Part shown: positions 26,592 through 36,697 of the stretch, in pieces | How positions within the stretch are numbered: position 1 is the stretch's first letter | How the letters are laid out: each line of letters opens with the position of its first letter | NCBI RefSeq assembly: GCF_003315345.1 | Contig: NZ_QNRO01000004.1 | Coordinates: forward strand, 62,001-126,000 | Direction: 5' to 3' | DNA length: 64,000 bases | DNA from: Marinobacter pelagius | GTDB lineage: Bacteria > Pseudomonadota > Gammaproteobacteria > Pseudomonadales > Oleiphilaceae | Translations under genes and position numbers: made by a program | Notes under the pieces: model-generated | What the model saw: the letters and a program-made list of their open reading frames with translations, nothing else | Database searches by the model: none | What the model was told of the DNA's origin: nothing

Positions 26592-28394
26592 TCAGAACGC
26601 GTCCTCAACCATGCTCAATGCAGTCTCGTCGACCGCCTCCAAAAGCTCGGCCACATTCACCACACCCGGCAGTTCATACCGGGAAAAATACTCGCAGGCC
26701 CTGAGCTTACCCTCATAGAAGGCATCGTCCTGCCCATCCGAGCTTTCCAGGCCTTTTAAGGCCTTCAATCCCTGCCGCAGCCACAGCCAACCCACCACCA
26801 CTTGCCCTAAGGCATCCAGGTACAGGGTGGCATTGGCCAGCGCTTTTTCCTTGTCGCCATTGGCTTTGACGGTATTGATGACCTTGGTTGCGGCATCAAT
26901 TGCCTTTACAGCCTGCTCAAGGCGTTCGGCGCTGGATGCCAGTCGCGAATGCGCTCGAGCCTCACCAATGGTTGCTTCGATGCGATTCATCAGCTCCTGG
27001 TAAAACCGGCCATCCGCCATGGAGACCTTCCTGCCCAGCAGGTCCAGACCCTGAATGCCGTGGGTGCCCTCGTGAATGGGGTTGAGCCGGTTATCCCGGT
27101 AGAACTGCTCCACCGGGTACTCCCGGGTGTAGCCGTACCCGCCGTGCACCTGGATGGCCAGGCTGTTGGCTTCCAGGCAATAGCGGGATGGCCAGGACTT
27201 GATGACGGGCGTCAGCAGGTCCAGCAGGCCGGCAGCCAGCTCACGCTGCTCGCCGGTTTCCGCAAACTTCTTCTCGTCCACCAGCATCGCGCCCTGCAGG
27301 CACAGCGCCAGGCCACCTTCCACGTAGGCCTTCTGGGCCAGCAGCATGCGCCGGATATCGGCGTGGCGGATCAGCGGCACCTGCGGACTTTGCGGGTCTT
27401 TCTCACCAATCGGGCGACCCTGCCGCCGCTCCCGAGCGTACTCCAGGGCATGCAGGTAGCCGGTGTACCCCAGCATCACTGAACCCAGGCCAACCCCGAT
27501 CCGGGCCTCGTTCATCATATGGAACATGGCGGCGAGGCCCTGGTGTGGCTTGCCCACCAGGTAGCCAACAGCCCCATCCTGCTCGCCGAAGTTGAGCATG
27601 GTGGAGGTGGTGCCGCGATAGCCCATCTTGTGAATGAGACCTGCCAGGGCCACATCGTTGCGCTGGCCCAGTGAGCCATCCTCGTTCACCAGGATTTTCG
27701 GCACCAGGAACAGGGAAATGCCCTTCACGCCCGGTGGTGCATCCGGCAAGCGGGCGAGCACCATGTGGATGATGTTCTCGCTCAGCTCGTGATCACCGCC
27801 GGAGATGTAGATCTTGTTGCCGAACAGCCGGTAGCTGCCGTCGGCCTGGGGCTCGGCACGGGTACGAAGATCGCCGAGAGACGAGCCCGCGTGGGGCTCG
27901 GTCAGGCACATGGTGCCGAAGAACCGGCCCGCGAGCATCTGGTCGGCGTAGCGGCTCTTCTGCTCCTCGCTGCCGTGAGCCAGGATCAGGTTGGCGGCCG
28001 CAATGGTCAGGCCGGCGTAGCCCTGGGTACCCACATTGGCGCCCTTCAGCAAACCAACGCACATCTGCGCCACCGCTGCCGGCAGCTGCATGCCGCCCCG
28101 TTCGTAATCCTGGCTGGCTGCCATCAGGCCGGTACCCTTGAGCACATCCAGAGCCTTGCGGACTTCCGGTCGCATCTCTACTCGGCCGTTTTCAAAGGTG
28201 GGTTCTTCCTCGTCCACCAAGCGGGCGTGCGGCGCAAATTCCTCCGCCGCCACCTTCAGGGCCAGGTCCAGCGCCGCCTGCAGGGTCTCGCGATTATGCT
28301 CCGAGTACCGTTCAAACCGCAGCACCTGCTCCACGTCGTGCAGCTCATAGAGCTGGAACGCCAGATCCCGGGTGTTGATGATTTTCTGCTGCAT
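26592..28394 (-). CDS. Acyl-CoA dehydrogenase, long (600-residue) class
   Basis: 600 residues, longer than the usual 380-400 because of an N-terminal extension and a C-terminal domain, as in FadE/DmdC-type enzymes. Flavin and substrate motifs include MCLTEPHAGSSLGDLRTRA and GNKIYISGGDHELSENI, and the C-terminal half has QVHGGYGYTREYPVEQFYRDNRLNPIHEGTHGIQ, with the Glu of HEGT in the catalytic base position. It performs the first oxidation of acyl-CoA with an electron-transfer flavoprotein acceptor. It sits 17 bases after the thiolase gene. Confidence 0.9.
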   Translation of the reverse strand: MQQKIINTRDLAFQLYELHDVEQVLRFERYSEHNRETLQAALDLALKVAAEEFAPHARLVDEEEPTFENGRVEMRPEVRKALDVLKGTGLMAASQDYERGGMQLPAAVAQMCVGLLKGANVGTQGYAGLTIAAANLILAHGSEEQKSRYADQMLAGRFFGTMCLTEPHAGSSLGDLRTRAEPQADGSYRLFGNKIYISGGDHELSENIIHMVLARLPDAPPGVKGISLFLVPKILVNEDGSLGQRNDVALAGLIHKMGYRGTTSTMLNFGEQDGAVGYLVGKPHQGLAAMFHMMNEARIGVGLGSVMLGYTGYLHALEYARERRQGRPIGEKDPQSPQVPLIRHADIRRMLLAQKAYVEGGLALCLQGAMLVDEKKFAETGEQRELAAGLLDLLTPVIKSWPSRYCLEANSLAIQVHGGYGYTREYPVEQFYRDNRLNPIHEGTHGIQGLDLLGRKVSMADGRFYQELMNRIEATIGEARAHSRLASSAERLEQAVKAIDAATKVINTVKANGDKEKALANATLYLDALGQVVVGWLWLRQGLKALKGLESSDGQDDAFYEGKLRACEYFSRYELPGVVNVAELLEAVDETALSMVEDAF

Positions 28395-28411
28395 GGCGAC
28401 GCTCCCCCGGA

Positions 28412-29596
28412 TTACACCACTTCAAACAGACCGGCAGCACCCTGGCCGCCACCGATGCACATGGTGATTACCACGTACTTGGCACCGCGACGCTTACCTT
28501 CGATCAGGGCATGGCCGGTCTGACGAGAGCCGGTAACACCGAAAGGATGACCAATGGAGATGGAACCACCATTCACGTTCAGCTTCTCCATGGGAATGCC
28601 CAGGCGGTCACGGCAATACACCACCTGGGATGCAAACGCCTCATTGAGTTCCCACAGGTCAATATCGTCCATTTTCAGGCCGGCACGCTCAAGCAGACGG
28701 GGAATGGCGAAAACCGGACCAATGCCCATCTCATCGGGCTCGCAGCCGGCCACGGCGAAACCACGGAAGATCCCCATGGGCTCGATGTTGTGCTTCTCGG
28801 CGTAGGTGCTGTTCATGACGGTACACACCGACGCACCATCAGACAGCTGGCTGGCGTTACCGGCGGTGATGAACTGGTCCGGCCCACGCACGGGTTCCAG
28901 GCCAGCAAGGCCTTCGAGGGTTGTGTTCGGACGGTTGCACTCGTCACGGTCCAGGGTCACCTGCTTTTCGCTAACCTCGCCGGTTTCCTTGTCCTTGACC
29001 AGCATGGTGGTGTCGAACGGCACGATTTCATCGTCGAACTTGCCGGCTTGCTGGGCGGCCGCTGTACGCTGCTGGGAGATCAGGGAGTACTCGTCCTGGG
29101 ACTCGCGGCTGACGTTGTAGCGCTTGGCCACAATATCCGCCGTCTCGATCATCGACAGGTACAGCTCAGGCTTGTGCTTCATCAGCCAGTCATTGGTGGC
29201 ATGAAAACTGTTGATCTTGTCGTTCTGCACCAGCGAGATGGACTCGACGCCCCCCGCGACCATCGCCGGCACCTTCTCGGACACAACGCGCTGGGCGGCA
29301 AGGGCAATGGACTGCAAACCGGAACTGCAGAAACGGTTAATGGAAAAACCGGCGGTGGTCACCGGAAGGCCGGCGCGAATGGCCGCCAGGCGGGCAATGT
29401 TCCGGCCCTGGGCACCTTCCTGGAAAGCAGCACCCATGATGACATCTTCAACAATGGCCGGATCAATGCCGGCTCGCTCGACCGCATGCTTGATGACATG
29501 GCCGGCCATGTCCACGCTGTGGGTGTTGTTCAGGGAGCCCCGGTAGGATTTACCAAGGCCGGTGCGGGCGGTGGAGACGATGACTGCTTCGGACAT
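28412..29596 (-). CDS. Acetyl-CoA C-acyltransferase (thiolase)
   Basis: 394 residues. Nucleophile C90 is in [10 protein letters not shown], the catalytic His in [16 protein letters not shown], and the second Cys in [10 protein letters not shown] near the C-terminus. A degradative thiolase of FadA/FadI type is the likely role, cleaving 3-ketoacyl-CoA. The FadB-like gene lies upstream on the same strand, beyond three palindromic repeats, and the acyl-CoA dehydrogenase gene lies downstream. Confidence 0.93.
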   Translation of the reverse strand: MSEAVIVSTARTGLGKSYRGSLNNTHSVDMAGHVIKHAVERAGIDPAIVEDVIMGAAFQEGAQGRNIARLAAIRAGLPVTTAGFSINRFCSSGLQSIALAAQRVVSEKVPAMVAGGVESISLVQNDKINSFHATNDWLMKHKPELYLSMIETADIVAKRYNVSRESQDEYSLISQQRTAAAQQAGKFDDEIVPFDTTMLVKDKETGEVSEKQVTLDRDECNRPNTTLEGLAGLEPVRGPDQFITAGNASQLSDGASVCTVMNSTYAEKHNIEPMGIFRGFAVAGCEPDEMGIGPVFAIPRLLERAGLKMDDIDLWELNEAFASQVVYCRDRLGIPMEKLNVNGGSISIGHPFGVTGSRQTGHALIEGKRRGAKYVVITMCIGGGQGAAGLFEVV

Positions 29597-29616
29597 GATT
29601 GTGTTCCCTTGAAGGA

Positions 29617-29758
29617 GGGGTCAGAAGAACGCGTTCTTCTGACCCCGGAGTTTGGGTGAAGGTAGGGTCAGATGAAAGCTTTCATCTGACCCCGTTTTCA
29701 TGAGACTCCGGGGCGGGGCCGTGAACCTGGGGTCAGAAGAAAGCTTTCTTCTGACCCC
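29617..29758. repeat. Three copies of the 30-bp palindromic repeat
   Basis: Copies at 29617-29646, 29664-29693 and 29729-29758. The first and third are perfect palindromes of the GAAGAA type. The middle is of the GATGAA type and is perfect except for its outermost base pair (A in place of G at 29664). They separate the FadB-like and thiolase genes, which are co-directional. Confidence 0.92.
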
Positions 29759-29784
29759 GTCTTCAGCCCCACCCCGCAGTCAGA

Positions 29785-31878
29785 TCAAAGGTCGCCGAAT
29801 TTCTTCCCTTCGCTGACCAACTTCTCCAGCAACGCCGCCGGCTGCCACTGCTCACCACCGACGGTGTCCTGGTACTTCTTCACAGCGGCAAGAATATTGT
29901 CCAGACCTTCCTGATCGGCCCAGAACATGGGGCCGCCGCGGTAGGCCGGGAAGCCGTAGCCGTAGATCCAGACGATGTCGATGTCGATAGGACGGTCGGC
30001 AATGCCCTCTTCCAGGATCTTGGCGCCTTCGTTGATCATCACGTACATGCAGCGCTCGAGAATTTCCTGGTCGCTGATCGCGCGCGGGGTAATACCCTGC
30101 TCCTTACGGAACTCCTCGATCAGCTGCTCCACCTCAGGATCAGGAATCGGCTTCCGGCTGCCTTCTTCATATTTATAGACGCCCGCCTGGGTCTTCTGGC
30201 CAAGACGGCCCTGCTCCGCCAGCTTGTCCATCCAGCTGGCCGGGATATCCTCACCGGCCTTGCGGCGCTCTTCACGGATGCGGTAACCCACGTCGATACC
30301 GGCCAGATCCGACATGGCGAACTGGCCCATGGGGAAGCCCAGGTCGGTCAGGACCTTGTCCACCTGCTGCGGAGTGGCGCCTTCGTCCACCAGTGACATG
30401 CCCTCGGTGCCGCGCTTGTGCAGCATCCGGTTACCGACAAAGCCGTAGCAGTTGCCGACCATGACGCCCACTTTCTTGATCTTCTTGGCGACCGCCATGA
30501 CCGTGGCCTTCACTTCATCGGAGGTCTTGGTGCCACGCACGTTTTCCAGCAGCTTCATGACGTTGGCCGGGCTGAAGAAGTGCATGCCCACCACGTCTTC
30601 CGGACGCTTGGTGGCGGAAGCGATCTCGTCGATGTCCAGGGTGGAGGTGTTGGAAGCCAGAATGGCGCCCGGCTTGCAGACTTCATCCAGCTTGGCAAAG
30701 ATCTCCTTCTTGATGGCCATGTTCTCGAACACCGCCTCGATCACCAGGTCAACATCCCGGAAATCGTCGTAGGTCAAGCTCGGAGTAATCAGGGCCATGC
30801 GCTGCTCCACCTGCTCCTGGGTCAGCTTGCCCTTCTTCGCAGAGTTCTCATAGTTACGGCGGATGATCGCAAGACCCTTATCGAGCGCCTCCTGTTTCAC
30901 CTCGACGATGGTGACCGGAATGCCCACGTTGGCAAAGTTCATGGCGATGCCGCCACCCATGGTGCCGGCGCCAATGATACCGACGCTCTTCACGTCACGG
31001 ACCGGGGTGTCCTTGGGCAGACCCTTGACCTTGGAGGCTTCACGCTCGCCAAAGAACGAGTGAATCAGGCCCGCGCGCTGGGGCGATTCCATGCACTCCA
31101 TGAACAGTTCACGCTCACGATTCATGCCTTCCTCGAACGGCAGGTTAAACGCGGCTTCCACGGCATCGACACACTTGAACGGGGAGAACAGGCCGCGAGC
31201 GCGCTTTTTCAAACCTTCGCGGAACTGGTCGAAGACATCGCTGCCCTTTTCCGCATCGATCTTGTCGGTGATGTCACGCACCCGGCGTACCGGCTTGCCT
31301 TCATCCGCGATCTTCCGGGCAAACGCCAGGCCCACGGCACGGATGTCGTCGCCCTCTTCCACGGCATCGACAATACCCAGGGCCAGGGCGTCCTTGGCAC
31401 CGACGAACTCACCGGTGGTAATCATTTCCAGCGCCTTCTGGGCACCGGTCAGGCGCGGCAGCCGCTGGGTACCACCAGCCCCCGGCAACAGGCCGAGCTT
31501 CACTTCCGGCAGGCCCACTTTGGCGCTGCTCAGGGCCACCCGATAGTGGCAGCTCAACGCGGTTTCCAGACCACCACCCAGCGCGGTGCCGTGAATTGCT
31601 GCAATCAGGGGCTTGTCACTGTTTTCAAAAGTATTGACGACGTTCGGCAACGACGGCTCCTGCATCGGCTTGCCGAATTCCCGGATGTCGGCGCCGGCAA
31701 TAAAGGTGCGACCTTCGCACACCAGTAGCAGTACCTTGGCGTCTGTGTCCTTCTGGCCTTGCTCCAGGGCTGCAAGCAGACCCGAGCGAACAGCGTGGCC
31801 GAGGGCATTGACCGGCGGATAATTCACGGTAATAACGCCGACACTGCCTTCCCGGTTATAGCTAACGACCTCAGACAT
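29785..31878 (-). CDS. Multifunctional enoyl-CoA hydratase / 3-hydroxyacyl-CoA dehydrogenase (FadB-like)
   Basis: 697 residues from the ATG at 31878 with GAGGAGAGAA upstream. Residues up to about 200 are a crotonase domain with [10 protein letters not shown] and the oxyanion and acid segments [10 protein letters not shown] and [21 protein letters not shown] linker leads to the NAD-binding domain from about 305 ([13 protein letters not shown]) and two C-terminal dehydrogenase domains ([20 protein letters not shown]). The shorter layout resembles the peroxisomal type rather than E. coli FadB (about 729 residues). It carries out the middle two steps of beta-oxidation. Confidence 0.92.
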   Translation of the reverse strand: MSEVVSYNREGSVGVITVNYPPVNALGHAVRSGLLAALEQGQKDTDAKVLLLVCEGRTFIAGADIREFGKPMQEPSLPNVVNTFENSDKPLIAAIHGTALGGGLETALSCHYRVALSSAKVGLPEVKLGLLPGAGGTQRLPRLTGAQKALEMITTGEFVGAKDALALGIVDAVEEGDDIRAVGLAFARKIADEGKPVRRVRDITDKIDAEKGSDVFDQFREGLKKRARGLFSPFKCVDAVEAAFNLPFEEGMNRERELFMECMESPQRAGLIHSFFGEREASKVKGLPKDTPVRDVKSVGIIGAGTMGGGIAMNFANVGIPVTIVEVKQEALDKGLAIIRRNYENSAKKGKLTQEQVEQRMALITPSLTYDDFRDVDLVIEAVFENMAIKKEIFAKLDEVCKPGAILASNTSTLDIDEIASATKRPEDVVGMHFFSPANVMKLLENVRGTKTSDEVKATVMAVAKKIKKVGVMVGNCYGFVGNRMLHKRGTEGMSLVDEGATPQQVDKVLTDLGFPMGQFAMSDLAGIDVGYRIREERRKAGEDIPASWMDKLAEQGRLGQKTQAGVYKYEEGSRKPIPDPEVEQLIEEFRKEQGITPRAISDQEILERCMYVMINEGAKILEEGIADRPIDIDIVWIYGYGFPAYRGGPMFWADQEGLDNILAAVKKYQDTVGGEQWQPAALLEKLVSEGKKFGDL

Positions 31879-31983
31879 ATTCTCTCCTCGCCTTAATTGA
31901 AATGACATTTTAACTAGCGAAACATGCGTACGATTTAATACAAGTTTCTGGTTGGTTTCAACCGTCCATTAAACTACAGACAC

Positions 31984-32010
31984 AAAAAAACCGCAGAATT
32001 TCTTCTGCGG
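31984..32010 (-). terminator. Rho-independent terminator after the 1043-residue protein gene
   Basis: On the minus strand an 8-bp stem, CCGCAGAA/TTCTGCGG, with a GAAA loop is followed directly by seven Ts (complement of 31984-31990). Confidence 0.85.
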
Positions 32011-32015
32011 TTCGG

Positions 32016-32042
32016 GTTACCTCCACAACTCGTGGAGGTAAC
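32016..32042. repeat. Perfect inverted repeat before the terminator
   Basis: GTTACCTCCAC and GTGGAGGTAAC are separated by 5 bases. An 11-bp stem this close to the terminator could protect the 3' end of the messenger. No other role is visible. Confidence 0.7.
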
Positions 32043-32118
32043 CAGATCAAGCATTCAGCCATTCGCTGTCGGAATTCATCCGCGACAGTGTGTTAGATGG
32101 CAACGCAACTCTGAACAA

Positions 32119-35100
32119 CTATTGGCAGCCGGGGGGCACCACACCACCCTTGCCTCTGGCCACAGAACATCCGAACCCCGGGCCTCTACCGGGACCATTG
32201 TCCCCGATCACTGGCTCATTCTCGGATGGTGCATCCGGCACTGTTATGGCAAAGTCATTTGCATCGGTGTACCAAACCCTCGCATAGCGAGCGTCGGAGG
32301 CAGGCTCACCTTCCGGCAGTGGATCAGCGGTATTGAACTGTGCCCAGCTCGCATAAAGCGTATCACCTGCGGGCGTCATCACCAGACTGGATTCCTCTGC
32401 AGACACATTGGTTCCAGTGGTCAACCGGTCGAACTCGTTACAGAAGGTTGCAGTACAACCACTGATAAGCACATCTTCACTGCTTGCGACCTGATAATGG
32501 TCTCCGAAGTTGATACCTCGGCCATAGAACAGATCCAGGGCTTCCGCCTCACCTTCTTCAACCGTTGTGTTGTCACCGGTCTCGTAGACGACAAAGAACC
32601 TGGAAGGATTGAATACATCCGAGTCCGGATCGGTAGCACCTTCAAGTTCTGACTCGATAGACGGCATGGTGGGAGGATCCGGCGCATAGCGGGGATCAAG
32701 GATCGTAAACCGGTAGGTAGACGTGCCATCCGCGCTTTGCAGCTGGGAAACGTTCCGAGCCTGCTCCGGCGCGCCAGCCATGTAATCTGTGCAGACCTGG
32801 GAATCACCGGCAGCATCTTCTCCGTCACGCATGAACTCGCAAGTGCGGGTACCGGCGCCACCCCAGTCTGCTGGCGTAGTGGTCCAGGTACGACCGCCAT
32901 CGAATGAGCGACGAATGTACAGGTCGTAACGATCAGAACCGACGGCATTACGCTTCCAGTTCGGTGACCAGGCGTACATCACCACCGCCAGATCACCCCA
33001 CAGGTAGCCACGATGGCCCTTGGCAACGTCCAGCGGGTTGTACCAGGACTGGTCATCCAGATTGCTTCCCAGGAGGTCTTCTGTGCAGTCGGGAGAACCG
33101 GGACACTGAATCCAGGTAGCCACTTTGTCGAAGCCAACCTGGTCTTCAGGATCATCCGTCGCAATACCATCTTCTCCAACGGTCGGACAGACCCCATCAC
33201 TGGTGTCATTGTCACCCCCACCGCCGGATGCACAAGCGGTCGGAGTCACGCCCGACACGTTGACGGCCGGATCCATACAGATCCCTTTCGGATAATAGGG
33301 GTTCGATCCGTCATTGAACAAACGGAATCCACACACCATGTTCGAGAAGTCGTACGGATTCTCAGAGGCACCGGCATTAACAATGCGCCGGGCCATAATG
33401 TCTGCCGGCCCCCCCTGCTGCAGCAATCCCTGCTTGAACATTGGCATGGCCGTGAGCTGGGTTCCACTCTCAACGGCGGTCTCAAGCGGCTGAACCAACA
33501 AGCTTCCGCGCCGGGCAATCTCAGTGCGATAGATTTCAAAGTTGTAGTCGCCACCGCTTCCAACAAAGTTCCACATATCCGCAGTATCCATGGGCGGATA
33601 GGTCAGACCGGTACGCCAGTCAACCTCGGGCTGGTTCAGTAGGTTACCCTGGCTGACGAGGTTCCTGACCAGGCTGGTCTCGGAGGTGTCCGCGCTGGTG
33701 TTCGGCTTACCCATGTCGAAGGAAAAGTACCAAACGTTCTTGCCCAGGTCCGCCACGACGCAATTCTCGTCATTGTCGACATCCTCACAACGGACGGTCG
33801 GATTATCGACCTGGTAACCAAAGCGCCCGAGCCCCTTGCTCTCCTCAGCAACCACGACCACCCAGGCTCCAATGGTATTGCCTTGCGCATCCTTGCGAGC
33901 CTGCAACGACATACGAGCGCGGGTCGCCGCTGTGTTGGCAACGTTCGGAATACCGTCTTCACTGACACAGATGTCGGTACTTTGATTATTCTGCCCCGTC
34001 GGGATGGAAACCGTATCAACACATTGATCTTTCAGTGCAAACACCGGCCCAAGTGTGCAGTACAAGTCATCTTCAACGTCCGCATTGCACCGGGCATTGT
34101 TGGTAAGCCGCATCGGAACGGCGAACGGGACATAGGGCTTGGGCTTCGCTGCATCTGCTACCCAATACTCTTCCAGAGTTGAGTTCCCACCGTCTGCCGT
34201 AATCACCGTATCGAAATGCTCGTACGGCAGGAACGAATACCAGATATCCGTCTGATTGGAGCCGATGGCTCCACTCCACCCCTCACCGGGTCCCTCACCC
34301 TGTCCCGGCTGCAGTCCTGCGGGATCCTCCTGCCAGGTGATGGCGACACCGGCGCCCTCGACCATCGCGATTTCAGCACGGTTTACATCGCGACGCCCGG
34401 AAGTGAGTCGCTCTGGCTTGTACCAGACAATGTGACTGGCTTCCTCTACATCTGCGGTACGGGGGTCGTCCTGCTCAAGCATGACCCCACGAGCGGTCCA
34501 AAGGCAGTGGTAGGGCACCTCACCAACTGAGGGATAATCATCTGAGTAATCAACCGTTCCCTGTGAGCCCGCGACACCAAACACGTCTGTCAGGTAGAGG
34601 TCCGTTAACAGATCGACGCCAAGATCCGTGGCCACGGTAGGGATGTCGCGAGTATATTCACCATCCCCATCAACCGCGTAGGCTGGCGATCCCGTCTCGC
34701 AATAACGGCTTTGCCAGGCTACTGCGATCTTATTTCCTGCTACGGCGTGAACGATGTTGGTTACATCGCCCGGATATCCTCCTGCGAGATCCACGATTTT
34801 GTCCGCAGATTCCGACAGATTTGTCGTTTTCCAGGTGTTTCCGTCATCAAAACTGACAGCTGCGTATGCATCACGCTTGCCTTTACCCGTAAATCCTCCG
34901 GCATTTTCGTCGCCAACCGGCTCTGCACCTTCCACCGGTCCATACAGGAAAACCCCAACCAGAGGTTTGGCGACATCACGAGTCTTGAGGGTAGTGCCGT
35001 CAATGGCATTGTACGAAACAGTGGTAGCCTCGCCTGATGAAGTCTGCGCTGGTACGTAAGTACGCAAATACTTGATGAATGCGTGCTCAGCTTCTGGCGG

Positions 35101-35250
35101 AATCCCATTAAGAAGCTCAGCATCGAGATTGATGTTCTGGGACATGCTTTTGGATAATTGCTCGCCGACTTCGGCCAGCGCCGGCAGTGCCACCCAAGGA
35201 CTGGCCACCAGCGCCACAGAGAGCGCCATCCTTTTGATTTTAAAAACCAT
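32119..35250 (-). CDS. Large exported protein with Asp-box (BNR-like) repeats, possibly choice-of-anchor O family
   Basis: 1043 residues with a signal peptide of about 26 residues ending LPALAEVG. At least two Asp-boxes occur, SFDDGNTW (near 131-138) and SFDGGRTW (around 800), as in sialidase and WD-like propellers, so a beta-propeller is likely. Many Cys residues (for example CVDTVS, CEDVDNDENC, CPGSPDC) suggest disulfides in an extracellular protein. The end is Gly/Pro-rich with GCSVARGKGG and a last Cys, but no membrane helix or basic tail follows, so the expected C-terminal anchor is missing or atypical. The gene stands alone, with its own terminator and a promoter region carrying a GTTTCG inverted repeat. 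Function unknown. Confidence 0.7.
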   Translation of the reverse strand: MVFKIKRMALSVALVASPWVALPALAEVGEQLSKSMSQNINLDAELLNGIPPEAEHAFIKYLRTYVPAQTSSGEATTVSYNAIDGTTLKTRDVAKPLVGVFLYGPVEGAEPVGDENAGGFTGKGKRDAYAAVSFDDGNTWKTTNLSESADKIVDLAGGYPGDVTNIVHAVAGNKIAVAWQSRYCETGSPAYAVDGDGEYTRDIPTVATDLGVDLLTDLYLTDVFGVAGSQGTVDYSDDYPSVGEVPYHCLWTARGVMLEQDDPRTADVEEASHIVWYKPERLTSGRRDVNRAEIAMVEGAGVAITWQEDPAGLQPGQGEGPGEGWSGAIGSNQTDIWYSFLPYEHFDTVITADGGNSTLEEYWVADAAKPKPYVPFAVPMRLTNNARCNADVEDDLYCTLGPVFALKDQCVDTVSIPTGQNNQSTDICVSEDGIPNVANTAATRARMSLQARKDAQGNTIGAWVVVVAEESKGLGRFGYQVDNPTVRCEDVDNDENCVVADLGKNVWYFSFDMGKPNTSADTSETSLVRNLVSQGNLLNQPEVDWRTGLTYPPMDTADMWNFVGSGGDYNFEIYRTEIARRGSLLVQPLETAVESGTQLTAMPMFKQGLLQQGGPADIMARRIVNAGASENPYDFSNMVCGFRLFNDGSNPYYPKGICMDPAVNVSGVTPTACASGGGGDNDTSDGVCPTVGEDGIATDDPEDQVGFDKVATWIQCPGSPDCTEDLLGSNLDDQSWYNPLDVAKGHRGYLWGDLAVVMYAWSPNWKRNAVGSDRYDLYIRRSFDGGRTWTTTPADWGGAGTRTCEFMRDGEDAAGDSQVCTDYMAGAPEQARNVSQLQSADGTSTYRFTILDPRYAPDPPTMPSIESELEGATDPDSDVFNPSRFFVVYETGDNTTVEEGEAEALDLFYGRGINFGDHYQVASSEDVLISGCTATFCNEFDRLTTGTNVSAEESSLVMTPAGDTLYASWAQFNTADPLPEGEPASDARYARVWYTDANDFAITVPDAPSENEPVIGDNGPGRGPGFGCSVARGKGGVVPPGCQ

Positions 35251-35597
35251 TCCTAACTCCTTGTCCAGAAGGGACGTTCTTGTAATGCCCTATTCCTTGA
35301 ACTGCAGGAAACCGATGTTTCGTTCTCGAAACACGGTTTAGAATAGTACTGAGACACCAAAAGCAATAAGCTTATTTCGATTATTTTTTATACAATTTTG
35401 AGCTTAAAATCGTCTGATTATCGACGCTTTGAACTTAATGAGAAGGTTTGAAATTAAAGCCCGCGACAGACTTTACAAGCAGGTATAAAAGTGGAGGAGA
35501 TTCGTTTCAGAGCGCGCGCCAATTCAATGACTGAAAACACGCTGGCAGGGAGGGGGAGCAGAGCCCACTCAAAGAGCGGACCCTGAGAACTGGATAC
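35251..35597. other. 347-base AT-rich promoter region of the exported Asp-box protein
   Basis: No gene is seen. The part next to 35250 holds AAGGAG, the ribosome site of the exported protein. The inverted repeat TGTTTCGTTCTCGAAACA at 35316-35333 lies just downstream of a TATTCT-like -10 on the minus strand, where a repressor could act. The stretch 35370-35460 is very AT-rich. The last 100 bases before the IclR gene's stop contain no recognised terminator. Confidence 0.5.
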
Positions 35598-36422
35598 TCA
35601 AACGCCCAGCGACTCAATATCACCCGCCAGCATCGCCAGCTGATGGGCAATGGAACCACGAAGCTTCTCACCAGGCACCAGGTAGGATGGCGCGGCGCAA
35701 GTCAGCGCCATGATAGTGCCATCCTGCAGATGAATCGGCACGCCCGCGGAGTTGATGTTTCGGTCCCACTCACCGAGGGACAGGCAGAAGCCATGCTCCT
35801 TGTAGTCCTTCATGGCCTGTTCCAGACCTTCTTTCTTTTCCGGCCAGGCATCGCCGTACTTGTCGGCCATGGCCTCGTCGATCATGGTGCGGGCCTTGTC
35901 GCTGATGGCGCAGTAGTAAGCACGACCGGCGGAGGTGGTGGCCATGGGCAGTTTCAGGCCGATCTCCATGCGCAGAAGCGAAGCCTCCGGCGGCAACCGG
36001 TTTTCCACGTAGATCATATGCAGGCGGTCCCGGCAGGTCAGGCCAACGGACATGTTGGTCTGGCGGGCAAACTCGTCCATGTACGGCTTGGCCAGTTGAC
36101 GCACCTTGAGGTTGGACACGTAGGCATAACCCAGAGCCAGTACCCCGGAGCTGAGCTGGTACTTTTCCAGCTGGGTGTTGTAGCTCAGGTAACCGAGCTT
36201 GGTGAGGGTGTAGGTCATCCGGGACACTGTCGGCTTGGGCAGGCCGGTGATGCGGGCAATATCCTGGTTGCCGAGGATAACCGACCCCTGGCTGAACGCA
36301 CGGAGCACATCCAGGCCGCGGGACAGGGCCTCGACAAACTTGCGGTCCTTTTCCGGCTTGACCGGCTCGCCATCACCGGATGCAACTCTCAATTCCGGTG
36401 AATTTTGTTTTGTTCTTGCCAT
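35598..36422 (-). CDS. IclR-family transcriptional regulator
   Basis: 274 residues. A variable 25-residue head precedes the winged helix (ALSRGLDVLRAFSQGSVILGNQDIARITGLPKPTVSRMTYTLTKLGYL) and the IclR effector domain, with VGLTCRDRLHMIYVENRLP and a C-terminal Asp/Cys region (GVPIHLQDGTIMALTCAAPSYLV). It diverges from the GhrA-like gene across 275 bases that contain inverted repeats. Similar repeats lie upstream of the exported Asp-box gene and of gcdH, so all three may be its targets. Confidence 0.9.
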   Translation of the reverse strand: MARTKQNSPELRVASGDGEPVKPEKDRKFVEALSRGLDVLRAFSQGSVILGNQDIARITGLPKPTVSRMTYTLTKLGYLSYNTQLEKYQLSSGVLALGYAYVSNLKVRQLAKPYMDEFARQTNMSVGLTCRDRLHMIYVENRLPPEASLLRMEIGLKLPMATTSAGRAYYCAISDKARTMIDEAMADKYGDAWPEKKEGLEQAMKDYKEHGFCLSLGEWDRNINSAGVPIHLQDGTIMALTCAAPSYLVPGEKLRGSIAHQLAMLAGDIESLGV

Positions 36423-36555
36423 AGTGGGGCGTCCTCCAACCGCGTCGCCTGCTCCGGTGTCCGGGGTATCAATCTGATGAATGACTAAACATGCGCCATT
36501 TTAATCGCTGAGCAAATCAAGTACCAGAAAGTCTTTTCAAAACCCGTGCCAAATA

Positions 36556-36589
36556 TGAAACACTCTCAGGTAATGTTTCAAAACAAAAC
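36556..36589. promoter_or_regulatory. Inverted repeats in the iclR-ghrA intergenic region
   Basis: TGAAACA and TGTTTCA are separated by 11 bases (36556-36580). The second half overlaps a degenerate GTTTCA-N3-CAAAAC at 36575-36589. These resemble operators of IclR-family proteins (KdgR, for example, binds TGAAAC/GTTTCA halves, but closer together). Confidence 0.45.
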
Positions 36590-36697
36590 TCGCAGGGCGA
36601 TACCAGATACCGCCTTTACGCGTTTTGCTCGATATCTTATTCTGCATTGCAAAACAAGTTAGCAGTGTAAATTGCCAGTTACGACCCCGGAGGCGAA

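Noticed and set aside
23767..29758. Palindromic repeats as a CRISPR array
   Set aside because: The copies are palindromic, spread over 6 kb between genes in irregular groups, lack uniform spacers, and no cas gene is present.
30418..31728. A 436-residue plus-strand open frame across the FadB-like gene
   Set aside because: Antisense shadow; the minus-strand product has complete crotonase and dehydrogenase motifs.
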